Of a DNA stretch of 64,000 nt, positions 1 through 11,537 are shown in pieces; the stretch's first letter is position 1; each line of letters begins with the position of its first letter. Under the pieces are notes generated by a model. It had not been told where the DNA came from, ran no database searches, and saw only the letters and a program-made list of their open reading frames with translations. The stretch spans positions 372,001 through 436,000 of the forward strand of contig NZ_CALJHY010000003.1 in assembly GCF_937770335.1 (NCBI RefSeq). The letters are read 5' to 3'. Position numbers and translations under genes: made by a program. The stretch is from an uncultured Glaciecola sp. (GTDB lineage Bacteria > Pseudomonadota > Gammaproteobacteria > Enterobacterales > Alteromonadaceae).

Positions 1-21
1 GCCACTGTCACATATTTTTCA

Positions 22-51
22 TTTACTATAAGGGTAGTTTTTTAGTATACT
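22..51 (+). promoter_or_regulatory. Possible sigma-70 promoter for pyrG
   Basis: A TTTACT box and a TATACT box are separated by 18 bases. This would give a leader of about 180 bases before pyrG. That leader holds two small hairpins, AAGCAC/GTGCTT at 64-84 and GGATC/GATCC at 87-99, neither followed by a T-run. The call rests on box similarity alone. Confidence 0.3.
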
Positions 52-129
52 ACTCCCCCATCAAAGCACGCCTTCAATGTGCTTAAGGATCCATGATCCG
101 GCCTTCGATATAAGCTAATATTTAATTAA

Positions 130-1866
<1,737 letters not shown>

Positions 1867-1892
1867 AATAGGATGACAATGGCTCACATGCT

Positions 1893-1915
1893 GCATCAAT
1901 ATTGATGCGATTTTT
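1893..1915 (+). terminator. Weak hairpin terminator after pyrG
   Basis: GCATCA and TGATGC form a six-base stem around ATAT, so the 16-base element is a perfect palindrome. It is followed by GATTTTTC. It lies 27 bases after the pyrG stop. The stem is short, so it could be a partial terminator or just a palindrome. Confidence 0.4.
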
Positions 1916-1999
1916 CATAATGCTTTACAGTTTATGTAATTGAGTCGTTTTCATTAAGTGCGTCATAACTCAAGTTATGCATCGTGTTCATGTAGTGCG

Positions 2000-2028
2000 T
2001 TGCTCATTGTGTAGTGCGTTATTATAGA
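2000..2028 (+). promoter_or_regulatory. Possible eno promoter
   Basis: TTGCTC and TATAGA are separated by 17 bases, ending about 27 bases before the eno start. Upstream at 1964-1979 lies a near-palindrome, CATAACT-CA-AGTTATG, and the word TGTAGTGCGTT occurs twice nearby. Box matches are only moderate. Confidence 0.28.
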
Positions 2029-2034
2029 ATTTAA

Positions 2035-3357
<1,323 letters not shown>

Positions 3358-3434
3358 TTGATTTTCAAATTGAATGTAGGCCGATAAGGCCAGTTTTAAA
3401 GGCTATTTGCCAATAAAATTAGAGTAATTAATGA

Positions 3435-3474
3435 AAGCGGTATCTTTATGGTTTAAGATGCCGCTTGGTTTTTT
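3435..3474 (+). terminator. Rho-independent terminator after eno
   Basis: A 12-base stem pairs AAGCGGTATCTT with AAGATGCCGCTT (one G-T pair). The loop has eight bases, and GGTTTTTTAA follows. It lies 78 bases after the eno stop and just before the next gene. Confidence 0.8.
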
Positions 3475-3502
3475 AAAGCATTTTAATGAAATAAAGTAAG
3501 TG

Positions 3503-4153
3503 ATGAGCGACCAGCAACCCGATCAAACCAACATATTTAACTTAGCAGAACAGTTTCCAAACGTCGCTGAGCTATGTAATGCGTTGTATGAAAGAGAACT
3601 CCTTAGTCTCGCCACTAGCGATATGAAAGACCCTGTTTTACTGAAAAGAAAACTCAGTGGTTTGTCCTACCATATTAAAAATGCCGCTGAATTTCTGATC
3701 AATGAACCCACACCAATAGATGTCGATGTTCATAATGGCACTTGGAAGTCCAAACAAGCGAATAAATGCCCTGCAGCTAAACTCGTTGCCAATGACGAAG
3801 AAATAGCAAAAACAGGCAATTGGTTTAAACAACATCATTATCATGGCGCTGTGATTTGCGTTTACGTGAATAATTATGGCAATGAGCATATTGAGCTTGA
3901 TTCAATTGATATGTTTACAAGCCCAGTAAGCAAGCTACACACCAATAAATACGGTTGGTTTGCATTGAATGGTGAGTCACTCGAAAAAGCAAAAACACAT
4001 ATCACTCACCGTTTAGTCAAACCCAACAAAGCTATTTTAAGTGCCGCTTGCAGTGGGCACACCTGGAATACGAAAGGCAAATCAACGCCAAGAGCCCTAA
4101 GTTTACGCGAGCTATTGTTGTCGACTAATATTAATTGGAAGACGTTTAGGTAA
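3503..4153 (+). CDS. Hypothetical cytoplasmic protein
   Basis: I do not recognise this 216-residue protein. It has no signal peptide or membrane segment. The middle has conserved-looking Trp, His and Cys residues (NWFKQHHYHG, AACSGHTWN). The reading frame also opens at a GTG at 3500, but the ATG at 3503 follows an AAAGTAAG stretch that may serve as ribosome binding site. It stands alone between the eno terminator and a tandem-repeat tract, convergent with the MbnH-like gene. Codon use looks like its neighbours, so it is probably a real gene. Confidence 0.7.
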   Translation: MSDQQPDQTNIFNLAEQFPNVAELCNALYERELLSLATSDMKDPVLLKRKLSGLSYHIKNAAEFLINEPTPIDVDVHNGTWKSKQANKCPAAKLVANDEEIAKTGNWFKQHHYHGAVICVYVNNYGNEHIELDSIDMFTSPVSKLHTNKYGWFALNGESLEKAKTHITHRLVKPNKAILSAACSGHTWNTKGKSTPRALSLRELLLSTNINWKTFR

Positions 4154-4184
4154 CCCTAAACTAGCTGCTAGTTACAATTCACTT

Positions 4185-4268
4185 TGAAGCTATATTCCTG
4201 AAGCTATATTCCTGAAGCTATATTCCTGAAGCTATGTTTTACAAGCTATGTTTTAGAAGCTAGCCTAT
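4185..4268. repeat. 14-bp intergenic tandem repeat, six units
   Basis: Three exact copies of TGAAGCTATATTCC (4185-4226) are followed by three degenerate copies ending AAGCTATGTTTT or similar (4227-4268). The tract fills the gap between two convergent genes, ending just short of the stop codon of the di-heme enzyme gene. No obvious hairpin is formed. Confidence 0.9.
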
Positions 4269-4283
4269 CAATAAAGTAGAAAA

Positions 4284-5369
4284 CTATTGACCTACAAACT
4301 CATAATCCGTCAAGCTTTCCAAAAAATTCAACAAATCCTGTTTTTCTTCATCCGTAATATCAAAGCCTTGTACAAATGGACTTTTGAGCGGATTGTTAAC
4401 GCCATTCCCTCGTCCACCGGCAGCATAAATATCAATTACCTCTGACATGGTTGCCACTGAACCATCGTGCATAAACGGAGCCGTTAACATGATATTACGT
4501 AATGTTGGGGCCCTGAACTTACCTCGATGTTTTGGGTTGAAAGTGATATCTGCCAACCCTTGGTCACCATTGGCATAGCTGCCCTCGCCGTCAATATCAT
4601 ACAGCCCTGTATTGTGAAACGAGACCAAATCTAACTTTTGCATAGCGTGTTTACTCGACTGCGTAAAATTAAAGCCGCCATGACAATGAAAGCACTCTAG
4701 CTTTTCTGAGAAAAACAAATCCATACCGCGAATAGCAGAGTCAGATAAAGCCTCATCCTCATTAAAATAGGCATAACGATCAAAGTTTGAATTAAATGAA
4801 GTTAAGCTTCTTACGTAACTTGCGAGTGCTTTTACGATATGGTCAAAATTAATCTCATTACTAGCGAAAACAATCTCTATTTCAGTGGCGTAATCTTGCA
4901 GCCTTGCTAGAATTTCAGCCTCGTTGCCCGTCACGCCCATTTCTATTGGCGCTTCATTAAATAGAGGTATCAAAATCTGATTTTCAACCTTACCCAAAGC
5001 ATCATGAGCCCACGTAAAACTGCCATTATAAGCAACATTAACTAGCGCCATCGAGTTACGCTTTAATACCTCTCCAGTTGTTCCAACGGATGTCTTTTTA
5101 GGCTCTGCAAAGGCAAACGCTTTTAGATGACAAGATGCACATGATTGCTGTTGATTAATCGATAAACGCAGATCATTAAATAAGCGCTCACCCAAGGCGA
5201 CTTTTTCAACCGTCATTGGGTTATCTACCGGAACATTAGGCGCAGGAAAACCAGCCGGAATATTCCATTTATAAGGCGTTGATACCTTTTGCGGAGAACA
5301 AGCAGTTGTTACTACCATCACAGCAGCGCAAATTAATAGTAAACTAAAAAACTTAGTTAAACACAGCAT
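4284..5369 (-). CDS. MbnH-like di-heme cytochrome c enzyme (MauG/CCP superfamily)
   Basis: This is a periplasmic di-heme protein of the cytochrome c peroxidase/MauG superfamily, most like the MbnH (MXAN_0977) branch because of its partner gene. Two heme c sites are visible, CASCH at residues 77-81 and CFHCH at 226-230. The N-terminus has a hydrophobic signal ending TTACSP, a weak lipoprotein box, so it may be membrane-anchored. It overlaps the end of the upstream MbnP-like gene by 17 bases, so the two are almost certainly co-transcribed. In the characterised pair MbnH oxidises a Trp of MbnP to kynurenine. That this copy does the same is inference. Confidence 0.87.
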   Translation of the reverse strand: MLCLTKFFSLLLICAAVMVVTTACSPQKVSTPYKWNIPAGFPAPNVPVDNPMTVEKVALGERLFNDLRLSINQQQSCASCHLKAFAFAEPKKTSVGTTGEVLKRNSMALVNVAYNGSFTWAHDALGKVENQILIPLFNEAPIEMGVTGNEAEILARLQDYATEIEIVFASNEINFDHIVKALASYVRSLTSFNSNFDRYAYFNEDEALSDSAIRGMDLFFSEKLECFHCHGGFNFTQSSKHAMQKLDLVSFHNTGLYDIDGEGSYANGDQGLADITFNPKHRGKFRAPTLRNIMLTAPFMHDGSVATMSEVIDIYAAGGRGNGVNNPLKSPFVQGFDITDEEKQDLLNFLESLTDYEFVGQ

Positions 5370-6402
5370 TGAGCTTCAAATTCTCCACTAATTCATTACA
5401 GGTCGTATTATCAATTCCCGAAAACATACAACTCGATTTCCTAGTTGGCACCATGTTTCTGATTATCTCATCAAGATGAATGCTAATGTTTATTTTTATC
5501 TGTTTTATTCCGACAGTAGATTGAGCTGCACCCGTTTTTTGTGACACATCTACAACCTGAATAGAATCCGGTGACAACATTATTTCTATTGATATCAAAT
5601 TAGGCTGAGCACATGGTTTTTGCGGCGCACGCACCATCGCGGCAGACTCACAACCAATGCTACCCAAGTGAAAGGACCATGAGTCACCCATATCATTTTG
5701 CATATCCCAACGAATAAATTTGTAACCATTGCGCCAAGCCCAAAACATCGATGAATCATTCAACGGTGATGCCTGAATTAACGGATTTTGGTGATTAATA
5801 GGGAAAGGCACGCCCACATTAAAAGAAAGTGTCAAAGGCGTTGTTGAGTTTATATTGTCGATTGCGGCTATCAATTTTTCATTGTGGTTATCGCCTGCAA
5901 TACCGTCAACCTCCTTAAGCGTTTTGGCTCCCCTTTCAGTAATAACTCGCTTAGCCGCGTTGTCTTCAGCAGACCCAACAACGCCATTTATCAACATGTT
6001 TGCCGTTGATTTTTGACAATCTGCGGCATACCTAATCAAGCTAATTTGCTGGCTTTGCCAAACGTTATCGTCTAGGATTATGGTATTGAAATTGTTAAGT
6101 GAAAACTGACTAAAAAACAGTGCTAATTCGGATATATGCCACTGTTCATTGCCTATAGAGAGTGACTGATCACATTGAATAGGTAAACCTTGGAAGTGCG
6201 GTGTAAACATTAATATCAGGTCAGTAAATTGTGTGGCCGTCGTATTTACGTTTATATTAGTGTGGCTTGGTAATTGAGTGCGCGGCTCAGGCGCGGGCGA
6301 GCAGCCGCCAATAATTAATGCGCTCGTTAGTACTAAATATGTTACATAAACGCGTGTTTTTGAATTCGCTAACGCTATTAATTTTTCGACTGAATATGTC
6401 AT
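5353..6402 (-). CDS. MbnP-like lipoprotein (metallo-mystery pair four-Cys protein)
   Basis: This is the partner of the di-heme enzyme, of the family known as MbnP or 'metallo-mystery pair system four-Cys motif protein'. Evidence is the lipobox IIGGC (Cys 34 from this start), Cys pairs spread through the domain (PIQCDQ, AADCQK, IGCESA, KPCAQP), and the aromatic motif MFWAWRNGYKFIRWD that resembles the conserved Trp region of MbnP. Characterised MbnP binds copper in the periplasm. The start is uncertain: longer versions from 6426 or 6474 would overlap the divergent gene. The chosen ATG at 6402 leaves a plausible signal peptide but no strong ribosome binding site. Confidence 0.82.
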   Translation of the reverse strand: MTYSVEKLIALANSKTRVYVTYLVLTSALIIGGCSPAPEPRTQLPSHTNINVNTTATQFTDLILMFTPHFQGLPIQCDQSLSIGNEQWHISELALFFSQFSLNNFNTIILDDNVWQSQQISLIRYAADCQKSTANMLINGVVGSAEDNAAKRVITERGAKTLKEVDGIAGDNHNEKLIAAIDNINSTTPLTLSFNVGVPFPINHQNPLIQASPLNDSSMFWAWRNGYKFIRWDMQNDMGDSWSFHLGSIGCESAAMVRAPQKPCAQPNLISIEIMLSPDSIQVVDVSQKTGAAQSTVGIKQIKINISIHLDEIIRNMVPTRKSSCMFSGIDNTTCNELVENLKLNAVFN

Positions 6403-6427
6403 TGAGTACAAAATAATCGGAACCATT

Positions 6428-9169
6428 ATGAAAACAACTGTTTCTAGTTTACGCATCTTGCTTATCATTGTCACCGGGATTTGTGCGCAAGCAAATGCAC
6501 ATACTGATCACGACAAAGCGCGCTTTGTTGCTGAAAAAGGGGTTGACGCGGGTAATTGTAACAACCGATTTAGACCTTGCGCCTCTATAGGCTATGCGGC
6601 GCAACAGGCGAATAAAGGGGATGCTGTTTTAGTTGCACAGGGCACTTACGAATTAACAGAGTTTGCAGATATCTTTTATCTTATTAGCGATATTGTGCCT
6701 GCCTTGGGCGGTTTTCAAACCATAGATAACTATCAAGTCCAAAATCCAGCCGCTTTTACAACTACTTTGCAAGGTGTACCTCAACAATACGCCAATCAAT
6801 TATATGAAAAAGGCTTTAATGTTATTGTCGATACAAAGGGCATCGACTCTGCAACTGCACTCACTTTAGATAAAGGTCTATATGCCGTCAACGCCATGTA
6901 TCAATCACAAGCCGATGTAGCATGCGTTGATGGTTTCGCAGGTCAGTTTGGGTGCAACAAAATGTCTCTTCTTGCACACATTCCGGTGAGCGACTTTCCA
7001 ACCAATAGCGCCAGTGCTAATGATATTTGGGGTCATGTTGACCTTAACACGATGAAAGAATACGCATTGATAGGATTAAGAAGAGGCGTTGCATTAGTAG
7101 ACGTTTCCGCCCCTGTTAACCCCGTTATTATCAATGCCATTCAAGGTCAAAGTACCACTTGGCGCGATATTAAAGTGCTCCAATACTTCAATACGGATGC
7201 TAATAAATGGGAAGCATACGCTTATGCAACAGCCGACAATGCGTCTGAAGGCCTAACCATTATGAACTTGAGCAATCCCGATGATGGTTTAGTCTTGGTC
7301 AAGCGTGATATTACTGATGCAAATGCACACAATATTTATATTTCAAACGTCGATTATGGCTTAAATATCAGAAACTCGGCTGCTATTCCTCAGGCCCACA
7401 TTTTGGGTGCTAGCAACTTCGGGGGGGCATTACGCAGCTATTCCCTTTCAGATCCTGCAAACCCAGCCCCAAGCTTTTCTCCTTCTGGCGCAACACGTAA
7501 TGATTATGCGCACGACGCATCTTCACTTTTAGTCAATGATGAACGCGCCGATCGCGATTGTGTAAATGCCACATCTGCAGGGTGCACGGTTATGCTCGAC
7601 TTCAATGAGAGAAGCTTGCGTTTGTGGGATCATTCGAACCTAAAGAGTGTGGTCGAATTGTCATCCGTGAGTTATCCAAATGCCGAGTACACGCACTCAG
7701 GTTGGTGGAGTGAAGACCGACAATATGTAATTTTACATGACGAACTCGACGAGAGAAACAGAGGGTTGAATACGACAGTTCATATTTTTGATATTTCTGA
7801 CTTGAACGAGCCAACTCTCGTATCGACATGGCTTGGCCCAACACGTGCTGTCGATCATAATGGCTTTGTGCGTGGCAATAAATATTATATGTCAAATTAT
7901 GAACGCGGTGTCACCATACTCGACTTATCAGACCCATTAGCGCCTGCTGAATTAGGTTATTTCGACACTTTTCCTTCATCAACTAGCTCAGGATTTAATG
8001 GCGTTTGGGGAGTTTATCCCTATCTCCCTTCTGGCATTATCATCGCCAGTGATATCCAAGGTGGTTTGTATATTTTAAAAGACGAAACTAACAGTGCAGC
8101 AAAAGACGATATTAATTTCTCATCCGCTTTGTACGAAGTAACAGAGGGCGGCGTTGTTAATATATCGGTTATACGCTCAGGTACAAGAGCGGCTTCAGTT
8201 GATTATAAAATCATACGCGGGGCAACCAGCGGCACTGATTTTTTGGCCGAAGAGAGTGGCACTTTAACTTGGGATGCTGACGACACTATTGCAAAGAATA
8301 TCAGCATTGAGGCAATGGATGATGGCGACGGTGAAGGCATTGAAAGTCTATTCATTCGATTGGAAAATGCGTCAGCAAGCGCAGAACTAGCTACACCAAA
8401 CATGGCTAAAGTAGATATTCAAAGTTTGAGTAATCAAGCATCTTCTATCGTTCTAGCTGATGACACGTTCACTGTAAAAGAAACTGACGGCACACTTAGT
8501 CTTACCGTTATTCGTTCTGGCAACGCTGACCAATCGGCGTCTGTCGGCTTGCGGATTGAAGATGGTTCCGCACAAGCCGGCACTGACATTGCGCTGTCGA
8601 TAAGTTCACTCGAATGGGCAGCCGGTGAGTTAGGCGATCAAAATTTTACCCTTACGATCGTAAATGATGATGCTGTTGAGAATGACGAAAGCTTCGCTGT
8701 GGTTTTGGATAATCCTGAAAACGTCACTATTTCAGGCTCTACAAGAGTTGAGGTGACTATTCGTGACGACGATTCAAACCAAGCGCCTACAGTAAACACG
8801 GAAAGTAGTTTGAATGTGAACACGCGTCAGAGCGTTGCGTTAACCGCAGCAGCTACGGATCCTGAAGGCCAGAGTATGACTTTTGCTTGGGAGCAAACAT
8901 CAGGTACTAGCGTAACCTTAGCAAGTGCTGATAGTTTGTCAGCTAACTTTACGGCACCCGATACCGCTACTACCTTGGCGTTTACGTTCACAGCGACTGA
9001 CGACTTTGGCGTTGCATCGTCAATGAGCGTTAGCGTTAGTGTTGAAAACGCAGCGCCGGTATTTTTACCTGTGCCTGCAAGTAACCCTGACTCAAGTGGC
9101 GGTGCTATTTGGCTAATCAATATTTTACTACTATTAACAATAGTAAGAAGATTGAAAATCACAAAATAG
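6428..9169 (+). CDS. Secreted choice-of-anchor-B / Calx-beta protein with GlyGly-CTERM-like tail
   Basis: This is a 913-residue surface protein. It has a signal peptide (cleavage near ANAHT), then a short repeat-type region with CRPCASIGYA-like spacing. A choice-of-anchor-B/LVIVD beta-propeller region follows at about 170-555, with recurring 'LVDVS', 'IMNLS', 'IFDISD' and 'ILDLSDP' strands. Two Calx-beta domains (about 557-660 and 671-781) and a PKD/Ig-like domain (about 784-874) come next. The tail is SSGGAIWLINILLLL followed by TIVRRLK. That GG-hydrophobic-basic tail fits GlyGly-CTERM sorting by a rhombosortase rather than PEP-CTERM. It is divergent from the MbnP-like gene with only about 25 bases between starts, and such proteins are known neighbours of MbnP/MbnH pairs. 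Confidence 0.85.
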   Translation: MKTTVSSLRILLIIVTGICAQANAHTDHDKARFVAEKGVDAGNCNNRFRPCASIGYAAQQANKGDAVLVAQGTYELTEFADIFYLISDIVPALGGFQTIDNYQVQNPAAFTTTLQGVPQQYANQLYEKGFNVIVDTKGIDSATALTLDKGLYAVNAMYQSQADVACVDGFAGQFGCNKMSLLAHIPVSDFPTNSASANDIWGHVDLNTMKEYALIGLRRGVALVDVSAPVNPVIINAIQGQSTTWRDIKVLQYFNTDANKWEAYAYATADNASEGLTIMNLSNPDDGLVLVKRDITDANAHNIYISNVDYGLNIRNSAAIPQAHILGASNFGGALRSYSLSDPANPAPSFSPSGATRNDYAHDASSLLVNDERADRDCVNATSAGCTVMLDFNERSLRLWDHSNLKSVVELSSVSYPNAEYTHSGWWSEDRQYVILHDELDERNRGLNTTVHIFDISDLNEPTLVSTWLGPTRAVDHNGFVRGNKYYMSNYERGVTILDLSDPLAPAELGYFDTFPSSTSSGFNGVWGVYPYLPSGIIIASDIQGGLYILKDETNSAAKDDINFSSALYEVTEGGVVNISVIRSGTRAASVDYKIIRGATSGTDFLAEESGTLTWDADDTIAKNISIEAMDDGDGEGIESLFIRLENASASAELATPNMAKVDIQSLSNQASSIVLADDTFTVKETDGTLSLTVIRSGNADQSASVGLRIEDGSAQAGTDIALSISSLEWAAGELGDQNFTLTIVNDDAVENDESFAVVLDNPENVTISGSTRVEVTIRDDDSNQAPTVNTESSLNVNTRQSVALTAAATDPEGQSMTFAWEQTSGTSVTLASADSLSANFTAPDTATTLAFTFTATDDFGVASSMSVSVSVENAAPVFLPVPASNPDSSGGAIWLINILLLLTIVRRLKITK

Positions 9170-9227
9170 ACGCAATATACAAAGAGCGCATAGTAAAGAA
9201 TTAGATCATTGTCGTTATGCAGAAAAT

Positions 9228-9254
9228 AAGGCTTCCTTTTACAATGCCTTTTTA
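9228..9254 (+). terminator. Weak terminator-like hairpin
   Basis: AAGGC pairs with GCCTT across a 13-base loop and is followed by TTTA. It lies about 60 bases after the stop of the secreted choice-of-anchor-B gene. The stem is only five bases. Confidence 0.28.
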
Positions 9255-9431
9255 GTTGCATAGTATATGTTAGTCAACCTCTGCGGTGAGCGCATATTGT
9301 GCGACGCTTTTGAAAAGTAATACAATGGCTTACTTGGTATTCGAATTTTTAATACGCTGGTTCACAATCAACCATAGAGTGACTGATACTAAGTTATTCT
9401 GAAAAGTAGAGCCTATAAATAGCTCCTTTAC

Positions 9432-9470
9432 ATAGATTTAATAGATAGATTTAATAGATAGATGTAATAA
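9432..9470. repeat. 13-bp intergenic tandem repeat, three units
   Basis: Two exact copies of ATAGATTTAATAG are followed by a degenerate third, ATAGATGTAATAA. The related word ATAGATTTAGTAA appears again just downstream. The tract is in the 383-base gap before the ABC transporter gene. Apart from it and the weak hairpin at 9228 I see nothing in that gap. Confidence 0.85.
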
Positions 9471-9552
9471 ATCTTGTTTATATAGATTTAGTAACTAGCG
9501 CTAATAATAAACAGTAAATAATGCAACTCAATCAACCTAAAAAGGCATTTCA

Positions 9553-11376
9553 TTGAACAGCAGTACTTCAATACTTTCATGGCTATTTTCACATTTACGC
9601 CCTTATATGAGCAAAGTTGTTTTTGCAATAATCGCGCTTATTGTTGGCGCAATGTCTTGGTTAGTTTTAGGACAAGGCATCAAGATGGTGGTCGATCAAG
9701 GTTTCGTTGCGGGTGATGAAGCCATGCTACTCAATTCACTGGCACTGGTATTAGTTATCGCATTTATTGGCAGCATAGCCACCTACTGCCGATTTTATCT
9801 GATGGTTTGGTTAGGTGAGAGAGTATGCGCAGATATTCGCAAAGCCTTGTTTTCACATTTAGTCACTTTATCGCCAAGCTTTTTCGCGGAATCGCGCACA
9901 GGCGAAGTTATATCTCGATTTACCAGTGATACTACGTTGCTGCAATCGGTTGTTGGCACTGGTGTTTCGATGGCACTGCGCTCATTTGTTATGTTTATTG
10001 GTGCACTTGTTTTAATGGCAATTACTAGCACCACGTTAACCATTTATGTATTTATTGCCGTACCTATCATTTTATTACCGATAAAATTACTGGGTAAAAA
10101 AGTCAGGCATTTTGCCAAAGTAAGTCAAGATGATGTAGCGACTATGGGCACATTAATTGACGAAAGCCTGCACGAAATACACACATTACAATCATACAAT
10201 CACGAAAGCCAAAGCGTTGATAGCTTCGATGCTAGCGCAGAACAAATAATGACAAGTGCCTCAAAACGCATCCATTACCGTGCCCTCCTTATCGCTATGA
10301 TCATGTTTATCAGCTTAAGTTCTATATTTATTGTAGCGTGGGTTGGTGCATTGGATGTTATATCCGGAGCGATTACTCCAGGTGAACTTACCGCCTTCGT
10401 TTTTTACGCTGTACTCGCCGGTGCATCCATTGCAACCATAAGTGAAGTGATTGGCGATTTACAAAAAGCAGCCGGTGCGAGCGAACGTATAGTAGAATTG
10501 ATGAATACGGTATCTGAAATACCGCTCGAATCCTCTTTTTTAGACGTCACTGAAGATGAATTTGGGCCAGTTGAGAACCAATCAGTCAATGTAATAAATA
10601 CCACCGGTTTTAGAATTAACGAAAAAGCTTTGGTTGATGCTAATAAACCCATATTAACGCTTCATAACGTCGTGTTTAGCTATCCCAGTGTTCCTGAGAA
10701 ACAAATTATTAATGAAGTATCATTTAGTGTTATGCCTGGCCAAAAAGTGGCGATTGTCGGTCACAGTGGCGCGGGTAAATCCACCTTGTTTGATTTGCTT
10801 ATGCGCTTTTACGATATCGACTATGGTGAAATTTTTATTGGTGAGGCAACACAAAAAAGTATCAGCACATACGATATTCGCCGGCAATTTGCGCTCGTTC
10901 CTCAAGATGCAGTCATCTTTGCTACTACCGTTTTAGACAATATCCGTTTATCAAATCCACAAGCTAGCAAAGACGACGTAATTGAAGCGGCAAAGCTTGC
11001 CTTTGCACATGAGTTTATTTTGGATTTTGTGAACGGTTATGAAACCCAGTTAGGCGAGCGTGGCGTAAAACTCTCGGGCGGTCAAAAACAACGCATCGCT
11101 ATTGCCAGAGCAATTTTAGCAAAGCGCCCTATTCTGTTATTAGATGAAGCAACTAGTGCATTAGATGCTAGCAGTGAAAAATACGTCAAACAGGCTTTAG
11201 ATTCACTGATGACTAAAACGACCACATTAATCATTGCACACCGTTTATCCACAGTAATTAATGCTGATAATATTATTGTACTGGAAAAAGGCAAAGTAAT
11301 AGGACAAGGAAAGCATGTTGAGTTGATGGCGACGAGTCCAGTTTACAAGGAGTTTGTTGAATTGCAGTTGAGTTAA
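9553..11376 (+). CDS. ABC exporter, fused membrane and ATPase domains (MsbA-like)
   Basis: This 607-residue protein has an N-terminal six-helix ABC exporter domain (about 1-320) and a C-terminal ATPase. The Walker A GHSGAGKST lies near residue 403, the signature LSGGQKQR near 507, Walker B ILLLDEA near 530 and the switch His in IIAHRLS near 563. It forms homodimers in the inner membrane in this family, and exports lipids, peptides or drugs. The substrate cannot be told from sequence. A longer-than-usual linker (about 325-365) separates the halves. The start is TTG with AAAGG ten bases upstream. It appears to be a single-gene unit. Confidence 0.9.
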   Translation: MNSSTSILSWLFSHLRPYMSKVVFAIIALIVGAMSWLVLGQGIKMVVDQGFVAGDEAMLLNSLALVLVIAFIGSIATYCRFYLMVWLGERVCADIRKALFSHLVTLSPSFFAESRTGEVISRFTSDTTLLQSVVGTGVSMALRSFVMFIGALVLMAITSTTLTIYVFIAVPIILLPIKLLGKKVRHFAKVSQDDVATMGTLIDESLHEIHTLQSYNHESQSVDSFDASAEQIMTSASKRIHYRALLIAMIMFISLSSIFIVAWVGALDVISGAITPGELTAFVFYAVLAGASIATISEVIGDLQKAAGASERIVELMNTVSEIPLESSFLDVTEDEFGPVENQSVNVINTTGFRINEKALVDANKPILTLHNVVFSYPSVPEKQIINEVSFSVMPGQKVAIVGHSGAGKSTLFDLLMRFYDIDYGEIFIGEATQKSISTYDIRRQFALVPQDAVIFATTVLDNIRLSNPQASKDDVIEAAKLAFAHEFILDFVNGYETQLGERGVKLSGGQKQRIAIARAILAKRPILLLDEATSALDASSEKYVKQALDSLMTKTTTLIIAHRLSTVINADNIIVLEKGKVIGQGKHVELMATSPVYKEFVELQLS

Positions 11377-11537
11377 GCGGTATTTTTGCAAAAATGAAAA
11401 GGCTTGTAACAATTAATCAACATTTTGAGCGTAAAGCGAACTAAAAAAACTATCCTAAAGTAGTAAGATGGTACTCTTCACAGAAGAATACGCGCCTTCG
11501 ACATGAAGGCAAAGAATCACTAGCTTTGGATGGCATT

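Noticed and set aside
3638-3889. Minus-strand frame inside the hypothetical gene at 3503
   Set aside because: It is antisense to the better-supported gene, with no ribosome binding site or family.
9084-9166. PEP-CTERM signal at the end of the choice-of-anchor-B protein
   Set aside because: The tail lacks the PEP motif and has GG instead, so it fits GlyGly-CTERM better.
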